Assembly: GCF_010672455.1 (NCBI RefSeq)
Contig: NZ_JAAHGO010000012.1
Span: 546,939 to 610,938, forward strand
Direction: 5' to 3'
Length of the DNA stretch: 64,000 nt
From: Okeania sp. SIO2C9
GTDB lineage: Bacteria; Cyanobacteriota; Cyanobacteriia; Cyanobacteriales; Microcoleaceae
The notes beneath the pieces were generated by a model, which made no database searches, was not told the DNA's origin, and was given only the letters and a program-made list of their open reading frames with translations. How positions within the stretch are numbered: the first letter of the stretch is position 1; the number at the start of each line of letters is the position of its first letter. A program made the translations under genes and the position numbers. This document shows positions 8,689-20,642 of this stretch, piece by piece.

Positions 8689-10119
8689 TTAATTTTTCTG
8701 CTTCTGCTCCTGATAAAGTGACTTGAATATTTGTTGTCGTTTTTTATGGTCAACAATAGGTGCAGGATAATTTACAGCTTCTCGCTCATCCACCGGAATT
8801 TTACCAGTAACTAAATATTCCGTATCTACATTACGCAACTCTGACACCCACTCTCGAATATATTCTGCTTCTGGGTCATATTTTTGTGTCTGAGATGCAG
8901 GATTAAATATTCTCAACGGTTTAGGGTCCATTCCACTCGACGCACTCCACTGCCAACCGCCATTATTTGCCGAAAGGTCTCCATCTATCAACTTTTGCAT
9001 AAAATATTTTTCGCCCCACTGCCAATTAATTATTAAATCTTTGGTCAGAAAACTAGCAACTATCATTCTGCAACGGTTGTGCATCCAACCTGTTTCATTT
9101 AACTGACGCATGGCAGCATCAACAATAGGATAACCAGTTTTACCTTCACACCAGGCCAAAAAATATGCTTCATTATTCTCCCAGGGAAAATTTTTCCAAT
9201 GTGGGCGATAAGGACCTGTTTCTAGTTCGGGATAATGATACATAACATATTGATAAAATTCGCGCCATGCTATTTCTTTTTGCCAAGTTTCGATATTTTC
9301 AAATGCTTCATCGCTAGAACAATTTTCTATTAATTCTTGAGTTTTTGCCCAAACTGTCCGAATACCAATAGCACCAAATTTTAGGGCAGGACTGAGTAGG
9401 GATGTACCATCAATACTAGGGAAATTTCGTTGTTGTTGGTATGAGTATATTGCTGCTTGGCAAAATGTTTCTAATTTTTCTAGCGCTATAGTTTCTCCTG
9501 GTTCGAGAATGAGTGGGTTTTCCCAATTAAATCCTAATTCTTTGGCAGTAGGTAAATCAATAACTGCTACTTTTTTGGTTTGTTGAAGTTGCTCTTCAGT
9601 TAACCCTTGAAGTAGGGGAGTATTGACTGGGTTAGATTTTTTTTTGCTGCTCCAAGTTCTCCAGAATGGGGTATAGACACTATAGGGTTTATTAGTAGAA
9701 GTAAATATTTTTTCTGGGCAATGAAGGAGTTGATCCCAAAATGTTTTTACTTGAATATTTACTGTTTCTAAATTTTCAGTAACTTGGCGATCGCGTTCTC
9801 TACTATAAGGTTCAACATCTAGATTCCAATATACTGCTTTTGCCTCTAGAAAAGTTGCTAATTTAGGTATAGCTTCGGCAGGTTTTCCTGAGAGTATTAA
9901 TAGTTGACTTCCTATTTCTTGGTAGTGTTTTTGTAGATGTTGTAAACAACCAATCATATAGGTTATTCTTGCGGGGGCAATATCGTCTCGTTTGAGAATA
10001 TTTTGGTCAAGGCAAAATATACCTACTACTTTTTGATTTTGTTGAGATGCTTGTGTAAGTCCGATATTATCTGAAATGCGTAAATCGCGTCGATGCCAAA
10101 AGAGAATTAAGTCAGACAT
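8689..10119 (-). CDS. phr: Deoxyribodipyrimidine photolyase
   Basis: Light-driven repair of cyclobutane pyrimidine dimers. The N-terminal alpha/beta antenna domain begins LILFWHRRDLRISDN, and the C-terminal FAD domain carries the family signatures TGYPIVDAAMRQLNETGWMHNR and LSANNGGWQWSASSGMDPKPLRIFNP. 476 residues is standard for class I enzymes. I start at the ATG at 10119; a TTG four codons upstream (10131) is in a GGGAGTAGGG repeat. No partner genes. A cryptochrome with lost repair activity is less likely given the complete FAD/Trp signature. Confidence 0.95.
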   Translation of the reverse strand: MSDLILFWHRRDLRISDNIGLTQASQQNQKVVGIFCLDQNILKRDDIAPARITYMIGCLQHLQKHYQEIGSQLLILSGKPAEAIPKLATFLEAKAVYWNLDVEPYSRERDRQVTENLETVNIQVKTFWDQLLHCPEKIFTSTNKPYSVYTPFWRTWSSKKKSNPVNTPLLQGLTEEQLQQTKKVAVIDLPTAKELGFNWENPLILEPGETIALEKLETFCQAAIYSYQQQRNFPSIDGTSLLSPALKFGAIGIRTVWAKTQELIENCSSDEAFENIETWQKEIAWREFYQYVMYHYPELETGPYRPHWKNFPWENNEAYFLAWCEGKTGYPIVDAAMRQLNETGWMHNRCRMIVASFLTKDLIINWQWGEKYFMQKLIDGDLSANNGGWQWSASSGMDPKPLRIFNPASQTQKYDPEAEYIREWVSELRNVDTEYLVTGKIPVDEREAVNYPAPIVDHKKRQQIFKSLYQEQKQKN

Positions 10120-10395
10120 TTTATTGAGCAAGGGAGTGGGGGAGTAGGGGAGTAGGGGAGTGGGGGAGAAGTAAACATAAGAATAATTAATACTAATTGG
10201 CGTGCTAATTATGAAAAAGGTTCTATGTGCCTGTATTAATTACTTAATAATTGAAGTTATCTAAGTATAGAATTAGTTTTGGTAATTGGTATTAGACAAA
10301 AATAAGGCAAAAAAAATCCTTAAATCTATACAAGGAGAGGCAGGTCAACAATTATTAATAATTAATAATTAATAATTAATTATTAATTAATATTC

Positions 10396-10953
10396 TTACT
10401 TCTTCCTTCCTGATAAAAATGGTTTTGCCAGGAATAAACTACAGATTGACTTAGCATCAACAATTTCTCCATCAAAGATAGCCTTTTCTAATTCTTGAGG
10501 TGTCATTAAAACTGTTTCTATATCTTCATCAATATCTTGTGCTGGTGGATTTTCTAACTTTTCTAAATCTTCTGCTAAAAAAGCATAAATAAATTCATCC
10601 GAGTATCCAGGAGCGAGAGGAAATTCTCCTAACTTTTGCCATTTATTAGCGCGATAACCTGTTTCTTCTTCTATTTCTCGTTTGATAGTATCAGCAGGAT
10701 TTTCATTTTCTTCTATTGTACCTGCTGGAAATTCTAAAATCCTATCTTTAATGGCAAATCGATATTGCTTTACTAAGACTAATTTTCCATCTGAAGTAAC
10801 AGGAATACATAAAGCTCCTCCTGGATGACGAATACATTCCCAGTCTCCTTCAACTCCATTAGGTAGACGCAGATGATTAACGTCAAAGTTAAATTTTCTG
10901 CCTTGATATTGCAGACGTTGTTTAATAATTTTGGGTGGTTCTTGATTGTGCAT
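10396..10953 (-). CDS. Nudix hydrolase, ADP-ribose pyrophosphatase type
   Basis: 185 residues with a perfect Nudix box: G78, E84, R92-E93, E96-E97, G99 in GTIEENENPADTIKREIEEETGY. Upstream VKQYRFAIKDRILEFPAG is the typical NudF/ADP-ribose pyrophosphatase approach to the box. It likely hydrolyses ADP-ribose or related nucleotide sugars in the cytosol. The stop codon abuts a TAATTAATAATTAAT repeat (10345-10392). Substrate preference is inferred from overall similarity only. Confidence 0.9.
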   Translation of the reverse strand: MHNQEPPKIIKQRLQYQGRKFNFDVNHLRLPNGVEGDWECIRHPGGALCIPVTSDGKLVLVKQYRFAIKDRILEFPAGTIEENENPADTIKREIEEETGYRANKWQKLGEFPLAPGYSDEFIYAFLAEDLEKLENPPAQDIDEDIETVLMTPQELEKAIFDGEIVDAKSICSLFLAKPFLSGRKK

Positions 10954-12713
<1,760 letters not shown>

Positions 12714-12851
12714 AATTTATATAAAGTTTTAAGAGGAGGTTCTTGGAATATTAGTACTAGGCGTTGTGGTAGTAGGTCTCGTTATACTTTAATTCCTGAT
12801 AGTCAAGATAATTTTTCAGGATTTCTATTAGTTTATTGGAGAATATTTTAA
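12714..12851 (+). pseudogene. Decayed C-terminus of an FGE-sulfatase domain protein
   Basis: In the frame containing 12723, the translation reads KVLRGGSWNISTRRCGSRSR, then YTLIPDSQDNFSGFLLVYW, ending at the stop 12849-12851. This is the GGSW...CRS.R...GFR tail of the same domain that ends the kinase at 1-1394, but with no upstream domain, no start and a degraded GFR motif. It is a remnant of a second family member. The variable positions between GGSW and GF differ from the first gene at most sites, as in retroelement-diversified tails. Confidence 0.65.
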
Positions 12852-13147
12852 GTAGTAGGTTAAATTGAAAATAAGGTTTTCATTAATGGATAATAAATAA
12901 TGGATAATTACCTTGGATTTTAACCGTTACGGAATTGAATATAAGGAAATATTATTTATTTTTTTCCCCTTGTAGAGCGATAGCTTGTGGCCTAGCCTTG
13001 GAGAGGCTTTTTACCTGAATTATTTAATTAACAATTATTAATTATTAATTATTCGGTAAGTGTTAGGTAGTAGGTATTAGGTAAAAAAAAGTTGAGCAAC
13101 CTAAAACTTAACATCTAACACCTTTATAGTCTAGCAACAATAAAATT

Positions 13148-14050
13148 ATGAGAGAGTTACCTAGCAATCAGACAAATATAATTCATAAGATAATCTGGGG
13201 CACAATTGGTGGTACTGTTTGGGGTTTTTTATTTGGTGCTACTTTGGCTGGTTTATCCATAGGAATTAATCAAAATTTAGTCACTATTGTAAGTGCATTA
13301 TTAATGGGTATCTTGTGGTGTACTATTATTAGCTTAATTTGGAAATCATTAATGGGAAAACAGGATGAATCTAGCAAAAGTTATATAATATTTGGAATTG
13401 TTGGTGGATTGTTCCTGGGCAGCGCGATAGGAGGATTAATGTTAGCAATATTAAATCGGGATGCTAATTTTGGTAGAGCATATATATCCGGAGCATTTCT
13501 GGGAGCAATTTTTGGTTTTGTTTGGAGTTTGTTTAAACCTCCTATGTTTTTAGGAGGTGCGAGAATTTGGGGTAAGTCGGGAGCAATTTTAGGTGCGATT
13601 TGGGGGTCTTTTTTTGGCACAATAATAGGTATAGTTGCAACAGTTGGCTTACTGTTTTGGAGTCAAGCAAATATTGATATTACTTCTAGTAACTTGCCTC
13701 AATTATTAATAGCTACAGTAATTTTTGGTGGTGGTAATGGTGCTATTGGTGGAGCAATATCTGGAATTATATTAGGTGGATTAATTATGGCTCCTCCTTT
13801 ACCTTTAGCATTAGAATTAATTGGCATAAGAGGTGCAATTGTTGGAGCAATTTGGGGTTGTTTTTTGACGGCGATCGCTTGGGGAATTATTGGAGCTATT
13901 TTGTCTACAACTGTGGGAGATGATTTCTTTTTAAGTTTAGGAATTATTCGTCAAGTTACTTTACTGAAAGGAGTAATTATTGGTGCAGGTATTGGGTCAA
14001 TTTGGGGCATAATTTCTGGGGCAGTATGGGGTGCTTTTGGTAGATGGTAA
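13148..14050 (+). CDS. Glycine-rich polytopic membrane protein
   Basis: 300 residues with about eight hydrophobic segments, each carrying small-residue repeats of the kind GGTVWGFLFGATLAG, GAIWGSFFGTIIG, GAIWGCFLTAIAWG. The recurring G-x-I/V-W-G pattern suggests internal duplication of a two-helix unit with tight GxxxG packing. Starts at ATG 13148 after GTCTAGCAACAATAAAATT with no clear Shine-Dalgarno. No transporter signature is recognisable, so function is unknown; similar repetitive segments occur attached to cyanobacterial kinases (recollection, unverified). Confidence 0.75.
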   Translation: MRELPSNQTNIIHKIIWGTIGGTVWGFLFGATLAGLSIGINQNLVTIVSALLMGILWCTIISLIWKSLMGKQDESSKSYIIFGIVGGLFLGSAIGGLMLAILNRDANFGRAYISGAFLGAIFGFVWSLFKPPMFLGGARIWGKSGAILGAIWGSFFGTIIGIVATVGLLFWSQANIDITSSNLPQLLIATVIFGGGNGAIGGAISGIILGGLIMAPPLPLALELIGIRGAIVGAIWGCFLTAIAWGIIGAILSTTVGDDFFLSLGIIRQVTLLKGVIIGAGIGSIWGIISGAVWGAFGRW

Positions 14051-15108
14051 TTGGTAATTAATTAATAATTAATAATTAATAATTAATAATTGGTAGTCCT
14101 GCATAGTAATGGTGAGGATATATATTTTTTAATTTTTCCCACACTCCCCATCTCCCCACATTCCCCTCCACCGGAGGGGTGCGCGGGTGGGTCCCCATCT
14201 CCCCACACTTCCTTTACCATTACTATGCACCACCACCTAATAATTAGGGTTTGCCCTCAAAATTCTTTTAGTAGGGGTAGGAGACAGAAGACAGGAGACA
14301 ATCCACCCCTAACCCCTCCCAGGAGGGGGAGACAGGAGAAATGGGAATTAGCGAGGAGGTAGGAGTAAGAATTTTCTCTCAATTTTTCTGCCCAACTCTT
14401 GCCTAAAATACTAATATGCATGAGCATGAAGAGCTGAAAAATTTGCACTGCAATTCGACCCCAAAAAGGCACTTATTTTTATATGTCAATGCTTTTAGAT
14501 TTAATCAGCAGAGCAATAATTAACAATTACCTCTCCTTAAAAAGGAGAGGATTGACGCGGAGCGTGAAAATTTTTTCTTCTCTTGGTTGATTGGATATAG
14601 TTAGGAAACCCATCCATCCCTCAACCGCTTTTTTTCCTTTAAAGGAGAGGGTTTAAACCTTAATTATTCGCTAAACTGTTTCAGCTAAAATAGTGCTTTA
14701 TATTTGTCATTATAGCTATAGTAATTTCATTTGAGTTGCGTAAAAAACCTGGTCGCTTTTAGGCAACGGACAACAGTTCATCTAGGAATAGTTAAGAAGA
14801 TTTGTCGGACTTGTTACTGTTAGTAAATAACCAACTCTATATTAATAATCAACCTTTCTTCTTCCTTCTTCTTTCTGCCTTCTCCTTTGAAAACGCTATA
14901 GAAGAAGTTATCTGTTAAAAATTTGCGATTGCAACATTTAAGATTAAACAGTCCAATACTAGGTTTGATAACAACTGCCATTACTACCCTTGACTTATAA
15001 AATATCTAAAAAACAAAATATTAATAATCAACCTTCTTTCTTCCTTCTTCTTTCTTCCTTCTTTTTTACTTCCTTCTTCCTTCTTTCTTCTTCCCTCTTC
15101 CTTCTTCA
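14051..15108. repeat. Spacer with family C and A copies and low-complexity tracts
   Basis: A TAATTAATAATTAAT run (14055-14090), a CCCCACACTCCCCATCTCC tract with an inserted CTCCACCGGAGGGGTGCGCGG (14140-14215), a family C copy from 14244 to about 14510, a family A copy (14525-14670) and CTTCCTTCTTCTTTC runs before the next gene. No gene recognised. Confidence 0.65.
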
Positions 15109-15984
15109 TTAATTTCTGAACTTAGGATTAACAAATTCATTCAATCCTTCCCCTAATAAAGATAAACCAATTACCATTAAAGTTAAAGCACAACCAGGGA
15201 AAAAAGCAGTCCACCAAATACCTGTGGGTAAAGCATCTAAAGCTAACCTTAAATCATTTCCCCATTCAGCGGTTTCAGGAGGTAATCCTAATCCTAAAAA
15301 TCCCAATCCTCCTAATACTAAAACTGCATCTGCAGCATTAAGAGTAAACAACACAGGAACACTCTGAATAACATTAAGAAATAAATAACGGGTTAATACT
15401 CTCCAAGTATTAGCACCCATCGCTTTTGCTGCTTCAATAAAAAGTTCATTTTTTACACTAACTGTATGATTGCGAACTACTCGATAATATTGTGGAATAT
15501 AAGCAATACTCAGAGCGATCGCTGCATTTAATATTCCTTTTCCCACGACAAAAGCTAGAGTTATTGAAAGTAATAATCCTGGTAAAGTATAAACGGTATC
15601 CATAAAAAATATTAAAACCTTATCAATTTTACCGCCAAGATAACCACTTACCATTCCTAGAGGCACACCAATAATTAAACTTAATGCTGTGGCTAAAATT
15701 ACAACTTGCCAAGCAACTTGTACGCCGAATAATGTTCGGGAAAATACATCATAACCTTGACGATTTGTACCAAACCAATGCTCAAAAGATGGTGGTTGAT
15801 GAATGGGGTTACTTAGGAATTCTTTGGGGTCTTGGAGCAAGTCTAAATTTTCTAAAAGTGGAGATAAAATAGCAATTAATATAAATAAAACTGTAATGAT
15901 TAAGCCGACCCACATCATCTGCATTGAAATAGTTGGTTTACTAGACAGATTAAACATTTTAGTTGCTGAAAATCTACTTGCCAT
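15109..15984 (-). CDS. Peptide/nickel-type ABC transporter permease (OppC/DppC family)
   Basis: 291 residues, six predicted membrane spans. N-terminal segment ending HWFGTNRQGYDVFSRTLFG is characteristic of DppC/OppC subunits, and the EAA loop EAAKAMGANTWRVLTRYLFLN contacts the ATPase. It would form the inner-membrane channel with an OppB-type permease and two ATPases, none of which are in the window. Scattered oligopeptide transporter genes are usual in cyanobacteria. The start ATG at 15984 follows AGAAATTATAG; no alternative is better. Downstream is a CTTCCTTCTTCC tract. Confidence 0.92.
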   Translation of the reverse strand: MASRFSATKMFNLSSKPTISMQMMWVGLIITVLFILIAILSPLLENLDLLQDPKEFLSNPIHQPPSFEHWFGTNRQGYDVFSRTLFGVQVAWQVVILATALSLIIGVPLGMVSGYLGGKIDKVLIFFMDTVYTLPGLLLSITLAFVVGKGILNAAIALSIAYIPQYYRVVRNHTVSVKNELFIEAAKAMGANTWRVLTRYLFLNVIQSVPVLFTLNAADAVLVLGGLGFLGLGLPPETAEWGNDLRLALDALPTGIWWTAFFPGCALTLMVIGLSLLGEGLNEFVNPKFRN

Positions 15985-15999
15985 AATTCTATAATTTCT

Positions 16000-16818
16000 C
16001 TGGTTTCAGAAATAGCATTTTAACATATACAGAGCTGACGTTTGAGACCTGAACAGAGAATAAAGGAAGGTCATTTCAGTTATCAGTTATTAGTACCTCC
16101 TGTATCAGTACCTCCTGCAATAAGGAAGCTTGACATGAGGAATATTCTATTTTTTTATCCCCTTAATACCAATTACCAAAAGTAATGCTATGATTCACCG
16201 ATACTTCAACAGTCAAATAGTTACCAAGATTTAAAGTCTGTTTTTGACACTTATTAGTTTGTTAGTATAGATTTTTCCTACTTTTAACCCCTCCCCCTAC
16301 CTCCCACACTCCCCACACTTCCCCACCTAATCAGATATAGCATTCTTTTTGAAAAATGGTATAAAAGGGGAGGCTTTATACCACAATTTTTAGGTAATAT
16401 AGCGTCGATTAAGTTACTGAGGCACAGTTGTTTTTCTTCTTTTCTATTCCCTACTCCCTACTCCCTAAAAAAAATGAATTTTGCACCTCACCAGCATGGG
16501 AATTGCTATAAGTAATAGAGATTTTATTGTCACAAAAATGACAGACAAAAAGTATTTCATAATTCATCTAAATATTCTCTCGCAATAGTAAGTTTTTTTC
16601 AGAAATTATCAAATTTTGTAAGCATTCAGCCATCAGCTATTACTTTTTTTTAGTTCTACGATAAAAGCTTTACTAATTGAGTGAGAATTAAATTTTACGC
16701 CTAAAAGCTGGCTTTAAAGTCTATATATTAAAATCCCCTCATAAGAGCTGAAAGCTGACAGCTAATAGCTGTTTGCGCAGCATGACCTAGGAAATGCTTA
16801 CCAAATTTTTTTACCTCA
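16000..16818. repeat. Spacer with nested repeats of families B and E
   Basis: A family B copy starting GGTCATTTCAGTTATCAG at 16069 is interrupted after ATCCCCTTAA (about 16165) by some 200 bases and resumes at AAAAGGGGAGGC (about 16365). A family E copy runs from GTAAGCATTCAGCC (16618) to GCAGCATGACCTAGGAAATGCTTACC (about 16802). No gene. Confidence 0.6.
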
Positions 16819-18450
16819 TTACTGAATAATTCAGGTTTAATATGAAATCCGGTTATACAGTTATTGTATTGCACTTTTTATTTCCATTTAATGCAGATAT
16901 AAAATGCCCGAATATCCCCAGATAATTCTCACTCTCATTCCTCCTTTCTCCTGAGGACTGAGGAGGTCTTCCCCTAATCATCAGATAACTAATTATCCAG
17001 ATACTATATAGAGTCTCTTCTTAACAGCGTCACGGACTTTTGCCCTACCAGTAGAAACAGAACAGAAAAAAATATTTTTAGTCAATTCTCTTCTTTGAAG
17101 TAGAGGTCATTATTAATTATTAATTGTTAATTCTTAATTATTAATTGTTCATAATTACTGAATAATTCAGGTTGAATATTAAATCCGGTTATACAGTTAT
17201 TGTATTGCACTTTTTATTTCCATTTAATGCAGATATAAAATGCCCGAATATCCCCAGATAATTCTCACTCTCATTCCTCCTTTCTCCTGAGGACTGAGGA
17301 GGTCTTCCCCTAATCATTGGATAACTAATTATCCAGATACTATATAGAGTCTCTTCTTAACAGCGTCACGGACTTTTTCCCTACAAGTAGAAACAGAACA
17401 GAAAAAAATATTTTTAGTCAATTCTCTTCTTTTCAAGGAAAGGTCATTATTAATTATTAATTGTTCATAATTACTGAATAATTCAGGTTTAATATGAAAT
17501 CGGGTTATACAGTTATTGCACTTTTTACTTCCATTTAATGCAGATACAAAATGCCCGAATATCCCCAGATAATTCTCACTCTCATTCCTCCTTTCTCCTG
17601 AGGACTGAGGAGGTCTTCCCCTAATCATCAGATAACTAATTATCCAGATACTATATAGAGTCTCTTCTTAACAGCGTCACGGACTTTTGCCCTACCAGTA
17701 GAAACAGAACAGAAAAAAATATTTTTAGTCAATTCTCTTCTTTGAAGTAGAGGTCATTATTAATTATTAATTGTTAATTCTTAATTATTAATTGTTCATA
17801 ATTACTGAATAATTCAGGTTGAATATTAAATCCGGTTATACAGTTATTGTATTGCACTTTTTATTTCCATTTAATGCAGATATAAAATGCCCGAATATCC
17901 CCAGATAATTCTCACTCTCATTCCTCCTTTCTCCTGAGGACTGAGGAGGTCTTCCCCTAATCATTGGATAACTAATTATCCAGATACTATATAGAGTCTC
18001 TTCTTAACAGCGTCACGGACTTTTTCCCTACAAGTAGAAACAGAACAGAAAAAAATATTTTTAGTCAATTCTCTTCTTTTCAAGGAAAGGTCATTATTAA
18101 TTATTAATTGTTCATAATTACTGAATAATTCAGGTTTAATATGAAATCGGGTTATACAGTTATTGCACTTTTTACTTCCATTTAATGCAGATACAAAATG
18201 CCCGAATATCCCCAGATAATTCTCACTCTCATTCCTCCTTTCTCCTGAGGACTGAGGAGGTCTTCCCCTAATCATTGGATAACTAATTATCCAGATACTA
18301 TATAGAGTCTCTTCTTAACAGCGTCACGGACTTTTGCCCTACAAGTAGAAACAGAACAGAAAAAAATATTTTTAGTCAATTCTCTTCTTTTCAAGGAAAG
18401 GTCATTATTAATTGTTAATTATTAATTATTAATTATTAATTGTTCATAGC
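16819..18450. repeat. Tandem array of five ~320-330-bp repeats
   Basis: Units start with TTACTGAATAATTCAGGTT at about 16819, 17153, 17471, 17800 and 18118. Units two and four are alike and units three and five are alike, so the array also has a 647-bp higher-order period; the two 99-codon frames it creates at 17329-17628 and 17976-18275 are identical and are artefacts of the repeat. Each unit has family A-like ends (ACTGAATAATTCAGG ... AGGTCATTATTAATTATT) around a unique core with CTGAGGACTGAGGAGG and CAGCGTCACGGACTTTT. Confidence 0.88.
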
Positions 18451-18464
18451 CTATCTTTAACAGT

Positions 18465-19079
18465 TTAATTTCTCCAGATCCAACCATTAATAGTAAAGCG
18501 ACTATCTGCAAAAATTTTAGAAGGACAATTTACTGGTAAAACTTCATGCCAATAACGACTAGGAAAGAAAATAATAGTATTATTTATAGGTGCAATTTTT
18601 TTGAATGAATTTGCCTGAGTATAATAATTATTATCTATTTTTCCATCATATAGCACTAATTCTCCACCAGAAAATTTTTTAGGTTGTTGGTAAAAATAAT
18701 AAACGTAGGTAATTTCTCTTTTAGCAACTTCAGGCATTCCATTATCATTATGAGCTTGATAATAATGACCATGATTATGAGCTGTTACTTGCCCTTCTAT
18801 TTTAGATATTGGAAATATTTGATGATTAAGCTTAGATAAGACTTGAGGTAAAACTAATTTAATTCGATTACTAATTCTGGCTTTGGAAATAGCCGCTAAA
18901 TATAAGACTCTTGATTTGCGAAATTCAGGGTCATTTATACTAATAGTACTTTTTTCAAAATATGCTTCTAGTTTAATTGCAGATGCTAGAATTTTTTGAT
19001 TTTCTACTTCTGTTAAAAAATTATCAATTTTTACACATTTTGATTTAACTAGATTTTGATTATATTTGTCACTCAGCAT
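18465..19079 (-). CDS. 2OG-Fe(II) dioxygenase, prolyl-hydroxylase-like
   Basis: 204 residues. The iron-binding triad is visible: H110 and D112 in YQAHNDNG, and H178 in RYWHEVLPV; R194 in DSRFTINGW is the likely 2-oxoglutarate anchor. The segment YYFYQQPKKFSGGELVLYD is the typical jelly-roll core of prolyl 4-hydroxylase-like enzymes. It therefore probably hydroxylates a protein or small molecule using O2 and 2-oxoglutarate. A longer paralog lies 640 bp downstream in the same orientation (19722), with equal spacing between the metal ligands. Substrate unknown. Confidence 0.88.
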   Translation of the reverse strand: MLSDKYNQNLVKSKCVKIDNFLTEVENQKILASAIKLEAYFEKSTISINDPEFRKSRVLYLAAISKARISNRIKLVLPQVLSKLNHQIFPISKIEGQVTAHNHGHYYQAHNDNGMPEVAKREITYVYYFYQQPKKFSGGELVLYDGKIDNNYYTQANSFKKIAPINNTIIFFPSRYWHEVLPVNCPSKIFADSRFTINGWIWRN

Positions 19080-19168
19080 AATTACACCAATTTAATAAAC
19101 GTACACTTTCTTGAGTAGGGAAGTAAGAGAGCGAGATAGAAGTAAATAGCAAGAATAATTAACACTAA

Positions 19169-19720
19169 TTAGGGTTTGCCGAAAAAGTCCATTGGTCATT
19201 TCAGTTATCAGTTATCAGTTATCAGTTATCAGTACCTCTGCAATAAGGAGGCTTGAAATCTGAAATATTCTCTTTTTTTATCCCCTTAAAAGGGGAGGCG
19301 CATACCCAGATTTTTTCGGTAAAGGTAGGAGTCAGGAGTCAGGATAAATGGGAATTATAGAGGAGGAAGTTGTAATTATTAATTATTTTTGTTGTAAGCA
19401 TTTCCTACGGAATGCTGCGCAAACAACCTTCAGTTATTAGCTAGTCTCCTATGGGAATAACTGCGTTAACAGCTATTAATTTTGAGGAAGATAAAAGCAA
19501 CCTTTGAAATTTAGGAAAGAATAAAAATTACTGGTAAAGTTCCCTGACTAAACCTTAGAAGTAATTACTTATTACTAATTGCTGTTAACGTAGTTCTTCC
19601 GGAGGAAGCTAGCTGACTGCTAATAGCTGTTTGCGCAGCATTCCGCAGGAAATGCTTACTTTTTGTTTGCCCGAAATATGCTGTAATAATTCATTATTCA
19701 TTATTCATTATTCATTATTC
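19169..19720. repeat. Nested family C, B and E copies between the oxygenase genes
   Basis: TAGGGTTTGCCGAAAAAGTCC (19170) opens a family C copy that is interrupted by a family B copy (about 19192-19320) and continues with GGATAAATGGGAATTATAGAGG. A family E copy runs from GTAAGCATTTCCTACGG (19394) to GCAGGAAATGCTTAC (about 19663). A TTCATTATTCATTATTCA run touches the stop of the next gene. Confidence 0.65.
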
Positions 19721-19721
19721 A

Positions 19722-20642
19722 TTATTCATTATTTCTCCGTATCCAACCATTAATAGTAAATCGACTATCTGAAAAAGCTTTAGAGGGGCAACTTACTGAT
19801 AAAACTTCGTGCATATAACGACTTAGAAAAAATATAATACTATTATTTTTAGGTTCTATAGTTTTAAATGTGTCAGCTTTGACATAATATTTTCCTTTGA
19901 TTTGGCTATCGTAAATTATTAAATCACCACCTGTAAATGCTTTTGGTTCTTGATAAAAATAATAAACATAGGTAAAAACTCTAGTAGCAGTATCAGGAGA
20001 ACCATTATCATTGTGAATTTTATAGAAATTATTATCATTATGAGCTGTTAACTGACTTTCAATTTCGGCAATTGAAAATTCTGGGATATTTAACTTTTTT
20101 AACGCATCAGGTAAAACTTCTTTAATTCTGTTGACTATTAATTCTCTAAATTTTGGGAACGAGTGTAATACTAGAGAGCGGCGATAATTTTCTGCTTTAG
20201 TTGATGTTGTAGTTGGTACAAAATCAGATTGTCTCTGCAAAACATAATTAAATAGTTGTTGATTTTCTGATTGGGTGAGAAAATTTTCTATGAGTAAATA
20301 ACGAGATTCTAAATTGTCTATTTTCGGTGGAGGTGGAGGAGTAGAAGTTTTGATATGAGATTGAGTATCTTGTGACTGTAAATGCTGCAAATATATTGGT
20401 GGTTCCGTCACCATTCCCACTAAATGTTCGCTAGGAAAACATAAAGCAGAATGACCTTCTCCTATAGGAATTTGAAATAGAGTAGAATTTTCTGTTTTTT
20501 GATGTTTAGATAATAGTGTTTTGGCTAAAAGTTGGAGTAACGGTGCATCAGATTTGAGATAAATAGTATATTGATGTCCTCCTGTTAATAAGAGGTTAAT
20601 TTTTACTTCTTGAGGTAAATTTTGTGGTGGAGTAAATGTCAT
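19722..20642 (-). CDS. 2OG-Fe(II) dioxygenase with N-terminal extension
   Basis: 306 residues; the last ~200 align with the 204-residue paralog at 18465, with metal ligands H210, D212 (IHNDNG) and H278 (YMHEVLSV) and anchor R294. The extra ~100 N-terminal residues (EVKINLLLTGGHQYTIYLK, then an L-rich helix and FPSEHLVGMVTEPPIYLQ) look like a small separate beta-rich domain followed by a proline-rich linker (TPPPPPKID); its function is unknown. Both genes are on the minus strand and separated only by repeats, so duplication with loss or gain of the N-domain is likely. The ATG overlaps the edge of a family B repeat. Confidence 0.88.
   Translation of the reverse strand: MTFTPPQNLPQEVKINLLLTGGHQYTIYLKSDAPLLQLLAKTLLSKHQKTENSTLFQIPIGEGHSALCFPSEHLVGMVTEPPIYLQHLQSQDTQSHIKTSTPPPPPKIDNLESRYLLIENFLTQSENQQLFNYVLQRQSDFVPTTTSTKAENYRRSLVLHSFPKFRELIVNRIKEVLPDALKKLNIPEFSIAEIESQLTAHNDNNFYKIHNDNGSPDTATRVFTYVYYFYQEPKAFTGGDLIIYDSQIKGKYYVKADTFKTIEPKNNSIIFFLSRYMHEVLSVSCPSKAFSDSRFTINGWIRRNNE

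Noticed and set aside
17329..18275. Two identical 99-codon minus-strand frames
   Set aside because: They are produced by the 647-bp repeat, start inside it, have no ribosome site and no family features.
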